Shown in pieces: positions 1-6,225 of a DNA stretch of 7,520 bases. Position 1 is the first letter of the stretch. Every line of letters starts with the position of its first letter. Origin of the DNA: Cyanobacteria bacterium UBA8803 (GTDB lineage: Bacteria > Cyanobacteriota > Cyanobacteriia > Cyanobacteriales > Coleofasciculaceae); assembly GCA_003505715.1 (NCBI GenBank), contig DNXU01000632.1, positions 11,648-19,167 on the forward strand. The letters are read 5' to 3'. The position numbers and the translations under genes are program-made. The notes beneath the pieces are model-generated. The model saw only the letters and a list, made by a program, of their open reading frames with translations. It was not told where the DNA came from and ran no database searches.

Positions 1-21
1 TTGGTTGTTAGTTGTTGGTTA
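1..21 (+). repeat. Heptameric short tandem repeat (STRR-like), TTGGTTG family
   Basis: Three consecutive 7-base units, TTGGTTG, TTAGTTG and TTGGTTA, open the window and may continue upstream. The same family recurs at 2742-2769 in an intergenic gap. This suggests that these bases are intergenic (probably between an off-window pstC and pstA) and not the 5' end of pstA, although the reading frame is open through them from a TTG. Confidence 0.6.
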
Positions 22-39
22 GTTGGGGCAGATGCTCGC

Positions 40-957
40 ATGGCTGATATACAGGGAATTAAAGGGATTGTTGCTCGGAATAAGTTGAGAGATGGTATTT
101 TTGCTCTGATTGGGTTGTTGACGATTTTGGTAGCGGTTATTACTCTGCTTGCCTTAGTAATTGATTTGGTGGTTGAGGGGATGCCCCGCATTTCCTGGCA
201 GTTCTTTTTTTCTTTTCCCGGTCGCCGACCCGAACAAGCAGGTATTCTCTCAGCTTGGGTGGGCAGTACTCTTGTCATGTTGGTAACTGTAATAGCAGCG
301 GTTCCTTTAGGTGTTGCCTCCGGTGTTTATTTGGAAGAGTATGCCAAAAAAAATTGGCTGGGGGATCTGATTGAGATTAATGTCACAAACTTAGCGGGTG
401 TACCCTCAATTATCTATGGCCTTTTGGCGCTGGGTTTGTTTGCCCGTCAATTAAAACTGGGTGAGAGTATTCTGACAGCAGGTTTAACCTTAGCTCTATT
501 AATTTTACCTGTAGTAATTGTGACCACTAGGGAAGCTCTGCGCTCGGTTCCCTTGAATATCCGAGAAGCGGCTTACGCGGTTGGGGCGAGTAAGTGGCAA
601 ATGATTTGGGATCATGTTTTGCCTTACTCGTTGGGCAGTATTTTGACGGGTATAATTATTGGCTTGGCCAGGGCGATTGGGGAAACAGCTCCCTTAATTA
701 CGATTGGTGCCCTGACATTTATTGCCTTTTTGCCAGATTCCCCCTTTAGGAATGAGTTTCCCTATATTTCCTTTGCATGGCTTCAGGCACCCTTCACCGT
801 TATGCCAATTCAGATGTTCAATTGGGTCTCCCGTCCCGATCCTGAATTTCAACTGAATGCAGCCGCCGCAGGTGTGGTGCTGGTTGTTATGACTTTAGGT
901 ATGAATGGAATTGCTATTTATTTACGTTATCGCTTCCGCAAAGGTATCAAATGGTAG
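40..957 (+). CDS. pstA: Phosphate ABC transporter permease PstA
   Basis: PstA is one of the two inner-membrane permease subunits of the PstSCAB high-affinity phosphate importer; it pairs with PstC and is driven by PstB. From the ATG at 40 the protein has 305 residues, a normal PstA length, with about six hydrophobic segments (roughly 18-45, 68-98, 117-136, 144-164, 196-228 and 275-296). The ABC-permease EAA loop that docks on the ATPase is clear at residues 177-195, running from EAA through VGAS to VLP. Other PstA-like landmarks are SAWVGS near 71-76, GVPSIIYG near 120-127 and [10 protein letters not shown] near 210-219. The frame stays open back to a TTG at base 1, but those 13 extra codons are made of heptamer repeat, so I prefer ATG 40; no good ribosome binding site decides it. 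The stop overlaps the pstB start by 7 bases, implying coupled translation. pstC and pstS are presumably upstream, outside the window. Confidence 0.93.
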   Translation: MADIQGIKGIVARNKLRDGIFALIGLLTILVAVITLLALVIDLVVEGMPRISWQFFFSFPGRRPEQAGILSAWVGSTLVMLVTVIAAVPLGVASGVYLEEYAKKNWLGDLIEINVTNLAGVPSIIYGLLALGLFARQLKLGESILTAGLTLALLILPVVIVTTREALRSVPLNIREAAYAVGASKWQMIWDHVLPYSLGSILTGIIIGLARAIGETAPLITIGALTFIAFLPDSPFRNEFPYISFAWLQAPFTVMPIQMFNWVSRPDPEFQLNAAAAGVVLVVMTLGMNGIAIYLRYRFRKGIKW

Positions 958-1775
958 AAAAAACCCCAGACCAAGTGGATGAGTTAAAGAACCAGCTCAA
1001 CGATATTAATGGAGTACAGCCAAAAGCTGAGGTTAAGAACCTCAATTTTTATTATGGTTCAGTCCACGCCCTTAAAAAGGTTAATTTAGTCGTGCCAGAA
1101 AAACAAGTGATGGCCTTAATTGGGCCTTCAGGGTGTGGCAAAACAACGTTACTGCGGTGCTTCAATCGGATGCACGATCTTTACCCCGGTAATCGCTACG
1201 AAGGGGAAATCTTTTTGGACTCCGATCGAGTGAATATCTTAGGGCGTCACGTTGACCCTATCGAGGTCCGGATGCGAATTAGCATGGTGTTTCAAAAGCC
1301 TAATCCCTTTCCCAAGTCCATTTATGAAAATGTTGCCTATGGCTTAAAGGTGCGGGGGAAATTAAAGCGGAGCGAGATGGATGACAAGGTAGAGGAAGCT
1401 TTGCAGAATGCTGCTTTGTGGGAGGAAGTAAAAGACCGTTTGAATGATTTGGCTTATAACCTGTCTGGTGGTCAACAGCAGCGTTTGTGCATTGCCCGTG
1501 CCTTGGTGACTAATCCTGAAATTATTCTTTTTGATGAACCAACTTCTGCCCTCGATCCTATTGCAACGGCCAGCATTGAAGACTTGATGAGTGAGCTGAA
1601 GAAGCAGGTCACTATTTTGATTGTAACTCATAGTATGCAGCAAGCTGCACGGTTTTCTGATTACACGGCCTTTATGTATCTGGGAGAACTATTAGAGTTT
1701 GGTAAAACAACGGTAGTGTTTGCTAATCCAATTAATAAGAAAACAGAAGATTATTTAAACGGACGAATGGGATAG
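951..1775 (+). CDS. pstB: Phosphate ABC transporter ATP-binding protein PstB
   Basis: This is the cytoplasmic ATPase that powers phosphate import through PstC-PstA. The 274-residue protein carries every ABC hallmark: Walker [10 protein letters not shown] at 58-66, Q-loop Gln115 in the PstB-typical VFQKPNPFP (113-121), signature LSGGQQQR at 171-178, Walker B IILFDEP at 191-197, D-loop SALD at 199-202 and switch His227. FNRMHDL after Walker A and the C-terminal YLNGRMG are also PstB-like. About 27 N-terminal residues precede the ABC core, a modest extension. The ATG lies inside the last codons of pstA (overlap ATGGTAG, 951-957), so the two are translationally coupled. No key residue is missing. 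Only 24 bases separate it from the next gene, so the transporter operon probably reads on into the TonB-like genes. Many cyanobacteria carry a second pstB; none is seen here. Confidence 0.96.
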   Translation: MVEKTPDQVDELKNQLNDINGVQPKAEVKNLNFYYGSVHALKKVNLVVPEKQVMALIGPSGCGKTTLLRCFNRMHDLYPGNRYEGEIFLDSDRVNILGRHVDPIEVRMRISMVFQKPNPFPKSIYENVAYGLKVRGKLKRSEMDDKVEEALQNAALWEEVKDRLNDLAYNLSGGQQQRLCIARALVTNPEIILFDEPTSALDPIATASIEDLMSELKKQVTILIVTHSMQQAARFSDYTAFMYLGELLEFGKTTVVFANPINKKTEDYLNGRMG

Positions 1776-1776
1776 C

Positions 1777-1797
1777 AAAATCTAAAATGTAAAATCT
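1777..1797 (+). repeat. Heptameric short tandem repeat, AAAATCT family
   Basis: Three exact-length 7-base units, AAAATCT, AAAATGT and AAAATCT, fill almost the whole 24-base gap between pstB and the first TonB-like gene. They occupy the place where a ribosome binding site would be expected, and no Shine-Dalgarno sequence is visible. The unit differs from the other heptamers in the window. Confidence 0.6.
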
Positions 1798-1799
1798 CT

Positions 1800-2726
1800 A
1801 TGAAACTTTTCTACTTGCTGCCCAAAAACATTGTGCCAGTTTTGCAGTTCTGGATTCGGCCAATGCTGACAATTTCCTTACTGCTTCACGGTTTAGTTCT
1901 AGCGCTACCCATGCAGGAGGATGCTAAGCGTCCGGAACCTGTTGCTACTCCCACTCCCAAAGAAAGAGTTAAAGTTAAAATCACCAGTTTAACAGGGCCT
2001 TCTGCTCCCAAACCTGCGCCAAAAAAACCTGCCAAGGTGCGCAAGCCAACTCCTAAGAAAGCTAACAGAGTCAAACCGCTAGTTCGACCGCCGAGCGATC
2101 CGTTGCCTGCAATCAAGCCAAAAGAAGAGAAGCCAGAAGAGCCAAAGGAAGAAGAAAAGCAGACTGAAGAACAGCAACCAGAAGAACAACCCTCGGACTC
2201 CAAGCAGGCAGATGATAATACCACTGACCCCAAGCAGCAAGAAGATAAATCTTCTGATCCCAAACAGCCACAAGATTCAAAACAGGATGGCTCCGGACTT
2301 ATCGGTCCTTTGCGCGAGAGAATCGTAGAGAGGACAATAGAGCGGTTGAAAGCTAGTGGAGAAGGTACTTACGCTCCGGATAATGTTGCCAAGGAAGTCG
2401 ATACTTTACCTATCGAATTAGTAGATGAAAGTAAAATAGATATTTCTGCTTTTTTTGGAGAAGTAACAGATCCGCCTAAACTAAAGGACGGAGCTGTAGG
2501 TTCGCTGAATATTCCTAAAATCAGCGCCAGGGAGGCTTATGAGACTGAGCTTAAACCGATATTAGAAGAGTTTGGCTTTACTATAGAACTACCACAAGAG
2601 TACGGAGGAGCAGACTTATATAAAGTGAGGAATGCTGAAGGATTAGAATTCTATATGAGTGTCGTGCGTCAGAAGTTAGGTAGCGGAGCATTCATCGTGT
2701 TTTGGTCTAAGGCTCCTGGTTCATAA
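1800..2726 (+). CDS. TonB/TolA-like energy transducer, paralogue 1 (single C-terminal module)
   Basis: A predicted bitopic inner-membrane protein of 308 residues. It has a short cytoplasmic tail (1-20) and one membrane helix (about 20-38) beginning RPML and containing Ser26-x3-His30, the pair that TonB and TolA use to couple to ExbB-ExbD or TolQ-TolR. A short hydrophobic strand follows (VKVKITSL, 57-64), then a long linker. The linker is charge-polarised: Lys-Pro rich at about 66-108, then Glu/Asp-Gln rich at about 109-162, with three degenerate 10-residue repeats at 131-160. The periplasmic end (about 213-306) has FFGEV near 218-222, an acidic helix, YGGADLY at 268-274 and a terminal beta-rich strand. 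It aligns by eye with the first module of the two following proteins and lacks the usual TonB C-terminal YP and G-x-V-x-V pattern. No ribosome binding site is seen, but the start matches that of paralogue 3 (MKL, then a comparable distance to RPML). Probably co-transcribed with pstB. The transducer role is inferred from the helix and the exb genes nearby. Confidence 0.72.
   Translation: MKLFYLLPKNIVPVLQFWIRPMLTISLLLHGLVLALPMQEDAKRPEPVATPTPKERVKVKITSLTGPSAPKPAPKKPAKVRKPTPKKANRVKPLVRPPSDPLPAIKPKEEKPEEPKEEEKQTEEQQPEEQPSDSKQADDNTTDPKQQEDKSSDPKQPQDSKQDGSGLIGPLRERIVERTIERLKASGEGTYAPDNVAKEVDTLPIELVDESKIDISAFFGEVTDPPKLKDGAVGSLNIPKISAREAYETELKPILEEFGFTIELPQEYGGADLYKVRNAEGLEFYMSVVRQKLGSGAFIVFWSKAPGS
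2190..2279 (+). repeat. Degenerate 30-base coding repeat in the acidic linker
   Basis: Three 10-codon units encode PSDSKQADDN, TTDPKQQEDK and SSDPKQPQDS (residues 131-160 of paralogue 1). The shared core is (S/T)D(S/P)KQ at the same register. Divergence between units points to an older expansion than the 33-base repeat in paralogue 2. Confidence 0.55.
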
Positions 2727-2741
2727 CCGTATTTTTTGTGT

Positions 2742-2769
2742 TTGGTTGTTGGTTGTTAGTTGTTTGTTT
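2742..2769 (+). repeat. Heptameric short tandem repeat, TTGGTTG family
   Basis: The units TTGGTTG, TTGGTTG and TTAGTTG, followed by a degenerate TTTGTTT, lie in the 77-base gap between paralogues 1 and 2. It is the same repeat family as at bases 1-21. I see no clear promoter or terminator in this gap. Confidence 0.65.
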
Positions 2770-2803
2770 TTAAAGTAGTTTCCGATTGTGCTAGAGAGCG
2801 TGT

Positions 2804-4213
2804 ATGAGACAACCTAATTTATTGAACAATTCACCGACTTCGGAGCGCAGCTTTTTTGCGCCGATGCTGCTCATTGCTCTAGCACTACATGGTGCTGTGT
2901 TAATGCTGCCGACAGGGGGTCATAGCAAATCATCTAAACCGCCTGAAGAACAGCAGCAGGACAAAGTCCAACCTGCTGTATCTCCCTCTCCCCAGGTGAC
3001 TCCTCAAATCAGTGCGGATCAGCCGGAATCTGAAGGCGATCGCGAAACTCCTACTTTAGCAAAACAAACCTCTCAAACCTCTGAGGAGGAAACTGTTTCT
3101 AGTAAGTCTGAGCGGCAAACCTCCTCTCCCAAAAGTCAGCAAACTCGTTCCCAAGCTACATCAACTAGCCAAAAATCTTCGGCTTCTCCTGCTTCTCAAT
3201 CAAAAAAAGCGTCGAATACTAAATCATCAACCCAATCGCACCAGCAAAGTGGATCTGCTACCTCCAACCCATCACGACAGCAACAGTCAGAAACCTCCAA
3301 CCCATCACGGCAGCAACAGTCAGAAACCTCCAATCCATCACGGCAGCAACCTCCAGAAACCTCAAGCTCGTTACTAGATCAAAAACCTCTAGCAGCATTG
3401 CCACCATCAAAACCCACTTTTAGTTCACTAATAAATTTTTCGAGAAACTTTCCTTATTATTTAGGCTCTTGGCTTACTTCGGGTGGTATCTTAAAACCAG
3501 AATTGGACAACTCTAAGAACTATATCTACTATACATTAGATGACTTGAAGGCTGTCACTACTAACTTTGAGGAGCAGCTAAAAAATAGAGATTTTGTCCT
3601 AAACCTAGAAACTGATGAAGAGAATTTTAAAGTATATAAGATATCTAAGGGAGATATAACGCAGTTTCTCCATTTGGTATCTAAAGATGGTAAAACAGCG
3701 ATTTTCCTGGATTCTAATCTTCACTCCTTAGATAAATTAGACAATAAAAAAATAGAAACCGAAAATGGACTGCCCGTACTGGTAGAGTTCTATGATACGT
3801 TCAAACAGAAAGTCAGGGATAACCAAGACCTGCACCTGCAAAAACTAAAACCAGCGGATCTTGAGAAGTTTACTCAGCACGAAGCATTACAAAACTTCAA
3901 TAAAGAAACAGGAAAGCTAGAGGTAGCGCAGCTACTTCTAGATACGTTGGAAGCTACAACGTTATCCTCTCAGCCGATTTCTTTCGATATCGAACAACTG
4001 GGTTCTAAAATAACTAGCGAACTGGGCAATGGAGAGGATGGGTTCAAGGTGGAAAAAGTAGACACTTATGGCGGTGGCAATCTTTATGAAATTGCCAAGG
4101 GTGATTTCAAGATTTATATGATTCTGGTGTCTACTTCAGAAAATGATGGTTCCAGAACTGGTATCCTCTTGTTCAAGAATGACCCTAGATTGGCTGCAAG
4201 CGAAGCCAATTAG
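2804..4213 (+). CDS. TonB/TolA-like energy transducer, paralogue 2 (Ser/Gln-rich linker, two modules)
   Basis: The largest of the three paralogues, 469 residues. A cytoplasmic tail of about 18 residues precedes one membrane helix (about 19-36, starting APMLL). The helix keeps His29, but the Ser four residues before it, present in paralogues 1 and 3, is Ala25. A long Ser/Gln/Thr-rich linker (about 40-204) contains three near-identical 11-residue repeats at 153-185. Two periplasmic modules follow. The first (about 207-305) shows FPYYLG, SGGIL, an FEEQL helix and GKTAIFL. The second (about 395-460) shows YGGGNLYEI at 422-430, KGD at 432-434 and a GILLF strand. They resemble each other, implying internal duplication. 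A connecting region (about 320-370) aligns with that of paralogue 3 (P/A-ADL near 350-353). No cysteines. A weak AGAG-type ribosome binding site lies about 5 bases before the ATG. Function is inferred from the helix type and the linked exb genes; the modules are not recognised. Confidence 0.66.
   Translation: MRQPNLLNNSPTSERSFFAPMLLIALALHGAVLMLPTGGHSKSSKPPEEQQQDKVQPAVSPSPQVTPQISADQPESEGDRETPTLAKQTSQTSEEETVSSKSERQTSSPKSQQTRSQATSTSQKSSASPASQSKKASNTKSSTQSHQQSGSATSNPSRQQQSETSNPSRQQQSETSNPSRQQPPETSSSLLDQKPLAALPPSKPTFSSLINFSRNFPYYLGSWLTSGGILKPELDNSKNYIYYTLDDLKAVTTNFEEQLKNRDFVLNLETDEENFKVYKISKGDITQFLHLVSKDGKTAIFLDSNLHSLDKLDNKKIETENGLPVLVEFYDTFKQKVRDNQDLHLQKLKPADLEKFTQHEALQNFNKETGKLEVAQLLLDTLEATTLSSQPISFDIEQLGSKITSELGNGEDGFKVEKVDTYGGGNLYEIAKGDFKIYMILVSTSENDGSRTGILLFKNDPRLAASEAN
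3036..3043. repeat. HIP1 octamer palindrome
   Basis: An exact GCGATCGC, the highly iterated palindrome that is abundant in many cyanobacterial genomes, falls inside the linker-coding part of paralogue 2. It is the only complete copy I found in the window and supports the cyanobacterial assignment. Confidence 0.85.
3260..3358 (+). repeat. 33-base tandem repeat, three copies, in coding sequence
   Basis: Three in-frame 33-base units (3260-3292, 3293-3325, 3326-3358) encode TSNPSRQQQSE, TSNPSRQQQSE and TSNPSRQQPPE. Units 1 and 2 differ by one silent base (CGA versus CGG for Arg). Unit 3 differs by a silent C to T plus changes that turn QS into PP. The near-identity indicates recent slippage or recombination that lengthened the linker. 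Confidence 0.9.
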
Positions 4214-4240
4214 CAGGTTTCTTTTCATCATAAAAAACTG

Positions 4241-4299
4241 TAGGGGCGACCCGCTGTTTAGGATTAGGTGGGTGTGAAGAGAATTTATTGGGTCGCTCT
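4241..4299. repeat. Imperfect inverted repeat, possible degenerate intergenic repeat element
   Basis: GCGACCC (4246-4252) is complementary to GGGTCGC (4290-4296), and G-T pairs extend the stem outward. The GTAGGGGCGACCC start resembles palindromic intergenic repeats I recall from many cyanobacterial genomes. The 37-base loop and lack of a T-run argue against a simple terminator. It lies in the 224-base gap after paralogue 2. Confidence 0.35.
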
Positions 4300-4380
4300 G
4301 GATGAATCTAATTGGCCTGTTGGTACGTCTAGATCGGGGTAAGACTCATATGCTCTATCTACAGAGCTGTTGATTTATCA

Positions 4381-4412
4381 TGCCAGTAGCGTAGATTTAG
4401 CTACCTCTGGCA
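4381..4412 (+). promoter_or_regulatory. Bulged hairpin just upstream of paralogue 3
   Basis: TGCCAG (4381-4386) pairs with CTGGCA (4407-4412), and inside it TAGC (4387-4390) pairs with GCTA (4400-4403), giving ten base pairs with a 3-base bulge and a 9-base loop. It ends 25 bases before the GTG start of paralogue 3. It could act as an operator, a leader structure or a terminator for the upstream gene, but there is no T-run. A weak sigma70-like pair, TTGATT at 4370-4375 and TAGATT at 4392-4397 with a 16-base spacer, overlaps it. Confidence 0.4.
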
Positions 4413-4428
4413 CGCACCAGAACACCAC

Positions 4429-4432
4429 AGGA
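4429..4432 (+). promoter_or_regulatory. Ribosome binding site for the GTG-started paralogue 3
   Basis: AGGA sits five bases before the GTG at 4438. It is the best Shine-Dalgarno match among the three transducer genes. Together with the N-terminal alignment to paralogue 1 it supports the GTG start. Confidence 0.6.
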
Positions 4433-4437
4433 CGATC

Positions 4438-5634
4438 GTGAAGCTGCCCTACTTCCTGAAAAACCTACCCCCTCCCGCAAGGCTTGTATTCCGGCCCATG
4501 TTGCTGGTTTCCTTGGTGTTGCACGCTATAGTGTTAATGCTGCCCACCTCCTTTCAACTCAAAACCCCCGATTCTCCTAAAAAAGAGGAAACCGTTAAGA
4601 TTACAAGGTTACCTCGTAAGGGCAAATCCTCTTCCCAAAGTTCTCCTCAATCCTCTCCTAACCCGAAACTAACTCCTCAACTTACCCCTCAGAGGGGTCA
4701 AACTGCCAATCTTTCCCAAAAGCCTCAGGGACGCCAGGTCAATTTTCCTGAGAAAGCAGATACTCTCGTGGTAAGCCAGAGTGATCGCTCCCCAAAGCAG
4801 CCAAGTAATCAACAGTCGGTTACTTCTGAAGTGTCTGGTAAGACTAGTAAGAAGTCCCAGCAAGATTCGGCAACCCCACAAGGAGCGGATGAAGGGTCTG
4901 GTTCAGCGGAAAAGATTACCAATTTTTTTGAAATATTCCCCCGTTATCCCGGTGCGAAGAAAGGCTCTGGTGGTGTGTTGCGGCCTCAATTTGACGGGGC
5001 TGCTTACCTATTCCATACAGAAGATGCTTGGCAAACGGTAGCCTCTAAGTTTGAGAAAGAACTTTTACCCAATCAAAACTTTACTCGCCCTAAACCCATA
5101 AATAATTATGATGGCTTTATCTTCTACGAGGTTAGTACAACTAAAGGAAATGAAACCAAATATCTGTACTTGATTGCTCAAGAAGGGAAAACAGCTATTT
5201 TTCTAGAGTCTGAACAGTACAGTCGGGAACAATTAATGCAATCAGCAACGGAAGATAGAAATGATGACTTATTTATGGCAGCTGTAAGTGTTGCCATTGA
5301 ATTAGTAAAAAAACAGTACGATCTCAAAGATTTTGATCCAGCAGCTGACTTGGATATCCTTCAGCAAACCGATAAATTTAAAAACAAAAACTTTGATTTC
5401 AAAAATGCCAGGAAAACAACCCCAGATAAGCCTGTTTCTTCAGAAGAATTAACTTCTATGTTAAGCCAGCAACTGCAACTGCAAAATTTTGAAGCTTTAT
5501 CTAAAGTATGTTCTTACGGAGGAGGAACGGTTTCTCAAGTAAAAAAAGATGATTTAGAAAGTTATTTAATTCTGGCACCGACTAAAGATAACCAAACCGT
5601 TATTCTCTTGTCTAAGAGCAATCCTTGCAGGTAA
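4438..5634 (+). CDS. TonB/TolA-like energy transducer, paralogue 3 (two modules, Cys pair)
   Basis: A 398-residue predicted bitopic inner-membrane protein starting at GTG; the translated N-terminus MKLPYFL matches MKLFYLL of paralogue 1, and an AGGA lies 5 bases upstream. The membrane helix (about 19-36) contains RPMLL and Ser25-x3-His29, followed by a TVKITRLP strand (52-59), also seen in paralogue 1. The linker (about 60-157) is rich in Ser, Gln and Pro. Module 1 (about 159-258) has FFEIFPRYPGA at 163-173, GSGGVL at 176-181, the FEKEL helix and GKTAIFL at 250-256. Module 2 (about 333-396) has YGGGTVSQV at 360-368 and a VILLSK strand. The only two cysteines, Cys358 and Cys397, are both in module 2 and could form a periplasmic disulfide. 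A 224-base gap separates it from paralogue 2, so it may have its own promoter. Transducer role inferred; the outer-membrane or substrate partner is unknown. Confidence 0.68.
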   Translation: MKLPYFLKNLPPPARLVFRPMLLVSLVLHAIVLMLPTSFQLKTPDSPKKEETVKITRLPRKGKSSSQSSPQSSPNPKLTPQLTPQRGQTANLSQKPQGRQVNFPEKADTLVVSQSDRSPKQPSNQQSVTSEVSGKTSKKSQQDSATPQGADEGSGSAEKITNFFEIFPRYPGAKKGSGGVLRPQFDGAAYLFHTEDAWQTVASKFEKELLPNQNFTRPKPINNYDGFIFYEVSTTKGNETKYLYLIAQEGKTAIFLESEQYSREQLMQSATEDRNDDLFMAAVSVAIELVKKQYDLKDFDPAADLDILQQTDKFKNKNFDFKNARKTTPDKPVSSEELTSMLSQQLQLQNFEALSKVCSYGGGTVSQVKKDDLESYLILAPTKDNQTVILLSKSNPCR

Positions 5635-5684
5635 ATAAAACAATCTCATATCTACCCCTTTTCTTTGGTGATATTGTTTGTACT

Positions 5685-5701
5685 AAGCACGAACCGTGCT
5701 T
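5685..5701. terminator. Perfect hairpin between convergent operons
   Basis: AAGCACG (5685-5691) and CGTGCTT (5695-5701) form a perfect 7-base-pair stem with a 3-base loop, between the converging end of paralogue 3 and the second exbD. It is symmetrical and so could stop transcription from both sides. No T-run follows on either strand, so it is not a canonical intrinsic terminator. A weaker pair, AAACAAT (5638-5644) and ATTGTTT (5673-5679), lies just before it. Confidence 0.42.
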
Positions 5702-5778
5702 GAAAATGCTGTACTGCCAACCACTCAAGTAGTTACTACGAACCTTTTTAATACCAGGAAAGATGCTACCGGAGATTA

Positions 5779-6201
5779 TCATTCGCTGCTAACTGCCAGA
5801 GAAACGCGATTGCCTCCAACATCCCGCATATCTGATAAAAGCTGCACTACCTGTTCGTAATTCAGTTTGGGATCGGCATTGAGCAGTACTGCTCCTTTCG
5901 GATTTTGCGCCAAATAGGTTTGCATTTGTTGAGTTAACTGCTCTTTGTTGAGTGATTGGTTGCTCAAGACAATTTGCCCTTGGGGTGTTAATTCAACTAC
6001 CAACGGATCGGGGAGTTTTGGTTGTTGTTGCTGAGCAGGATCGGTATCGCTACTCGGCAGCTCAACCTCTACAGCCCGTGGGTTGGTCAAGACCATAGAG
6101 ACAACAATAAAAAATGTCAGGACAGTCATCAACACGTCCAACATCGGTATCAGGTTAACAATAGGCATAGATGAGCCTTGTTGGTGACTTTTAAATCGCA
6201 T
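5779..6201 (-). CDS. exbD: ExbD/TolR-type proton-channel subunit, second copy
   Basis: ExbD forms the proton-conducting core of the ExbB-ExbD motor and transmits its movement to a TonB-type transducer. The 140-residue protein has a short cytoplasmic N-terminus, one membrane helix (about 16-38) with the essential protonatable aspartate at Asp22 in VNLIPMLDVL, and a periplasmic domain. That domain has a proline-rich entry (PKLPDPL) and the family's C-terminal pattern: LLNADPKLNYEQVVQLLSD followed by GGNRVSLAV. Length is normal for ExbD. A QQQQ stretch in the periplasmic hinge is absent from the neighbouring copy. It is the last gene of the exbB-exbD-exbD operon, 24 bases after the upstream exbD, with no strong ribosome binding site; the start is fixed by alignment of its MRFK-HQ-GSSMP N-terminus with the other copy. 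TolR is the main alternative name. Confidence 0.9.
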   Translation of the reverse strand: MRFKSHQQGSSMPIVNLIPMLDVLMTVLTFFIVVSMVLTNPRAVEVELPSSDTDPAQQQQPKLPDPLVVELTPQGQIVLSNQSLNKEQLTQQMQTYLAQNPKGAVLLNADPKLNYEQVVQLLSDMRDVGGNRVSLAVSSE

Positions 6202-6225
6202 GGCTTAACCCAATATTCGCTATCC

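Noticed and set aside
1..39. Extension of pstA to a TTG start at base 1
   Set aside because: The 13 codons are heptamer repeat sequence also found in an intergenic gap, and ATG at 40 gives a normal PstA N-terminus.
1362..1643. Minus-strand open frame of 93 codons
   Set aside because: It lies entirely inside pstB, which has all its ABC motifs; the product has no recognisable feature.
1886..2273. Two minus-strand open frames, one very Ser/Gly/Cys-rich and one Leu/Phe-rich
   Set aside because: They are antisense readings of the low-complexity Pro/Lys/Glu linker of paralogue 1, so composition alone explains the open frames and their apparent membrane character.
3260..3358. CRISPR-like array
   Set aside because: The units are directly adjacent, have no spacers, stay in frame and encode an 11-residue repeat.
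4392..4403. TTTAGCTA (4396-4403) as a Pho-box half-site upstream of paralogue 3
   Set aside because: It is a single 7-of-8 match; the in-phase neighbours 11 bases away do not match, unlike the exbB array.
4669..5041. Open frames on both strands inside paralogue 3
   Set aside because: They overlap the linker and first module of a gene supported by two paralogues, and show no independent start signal or motif.
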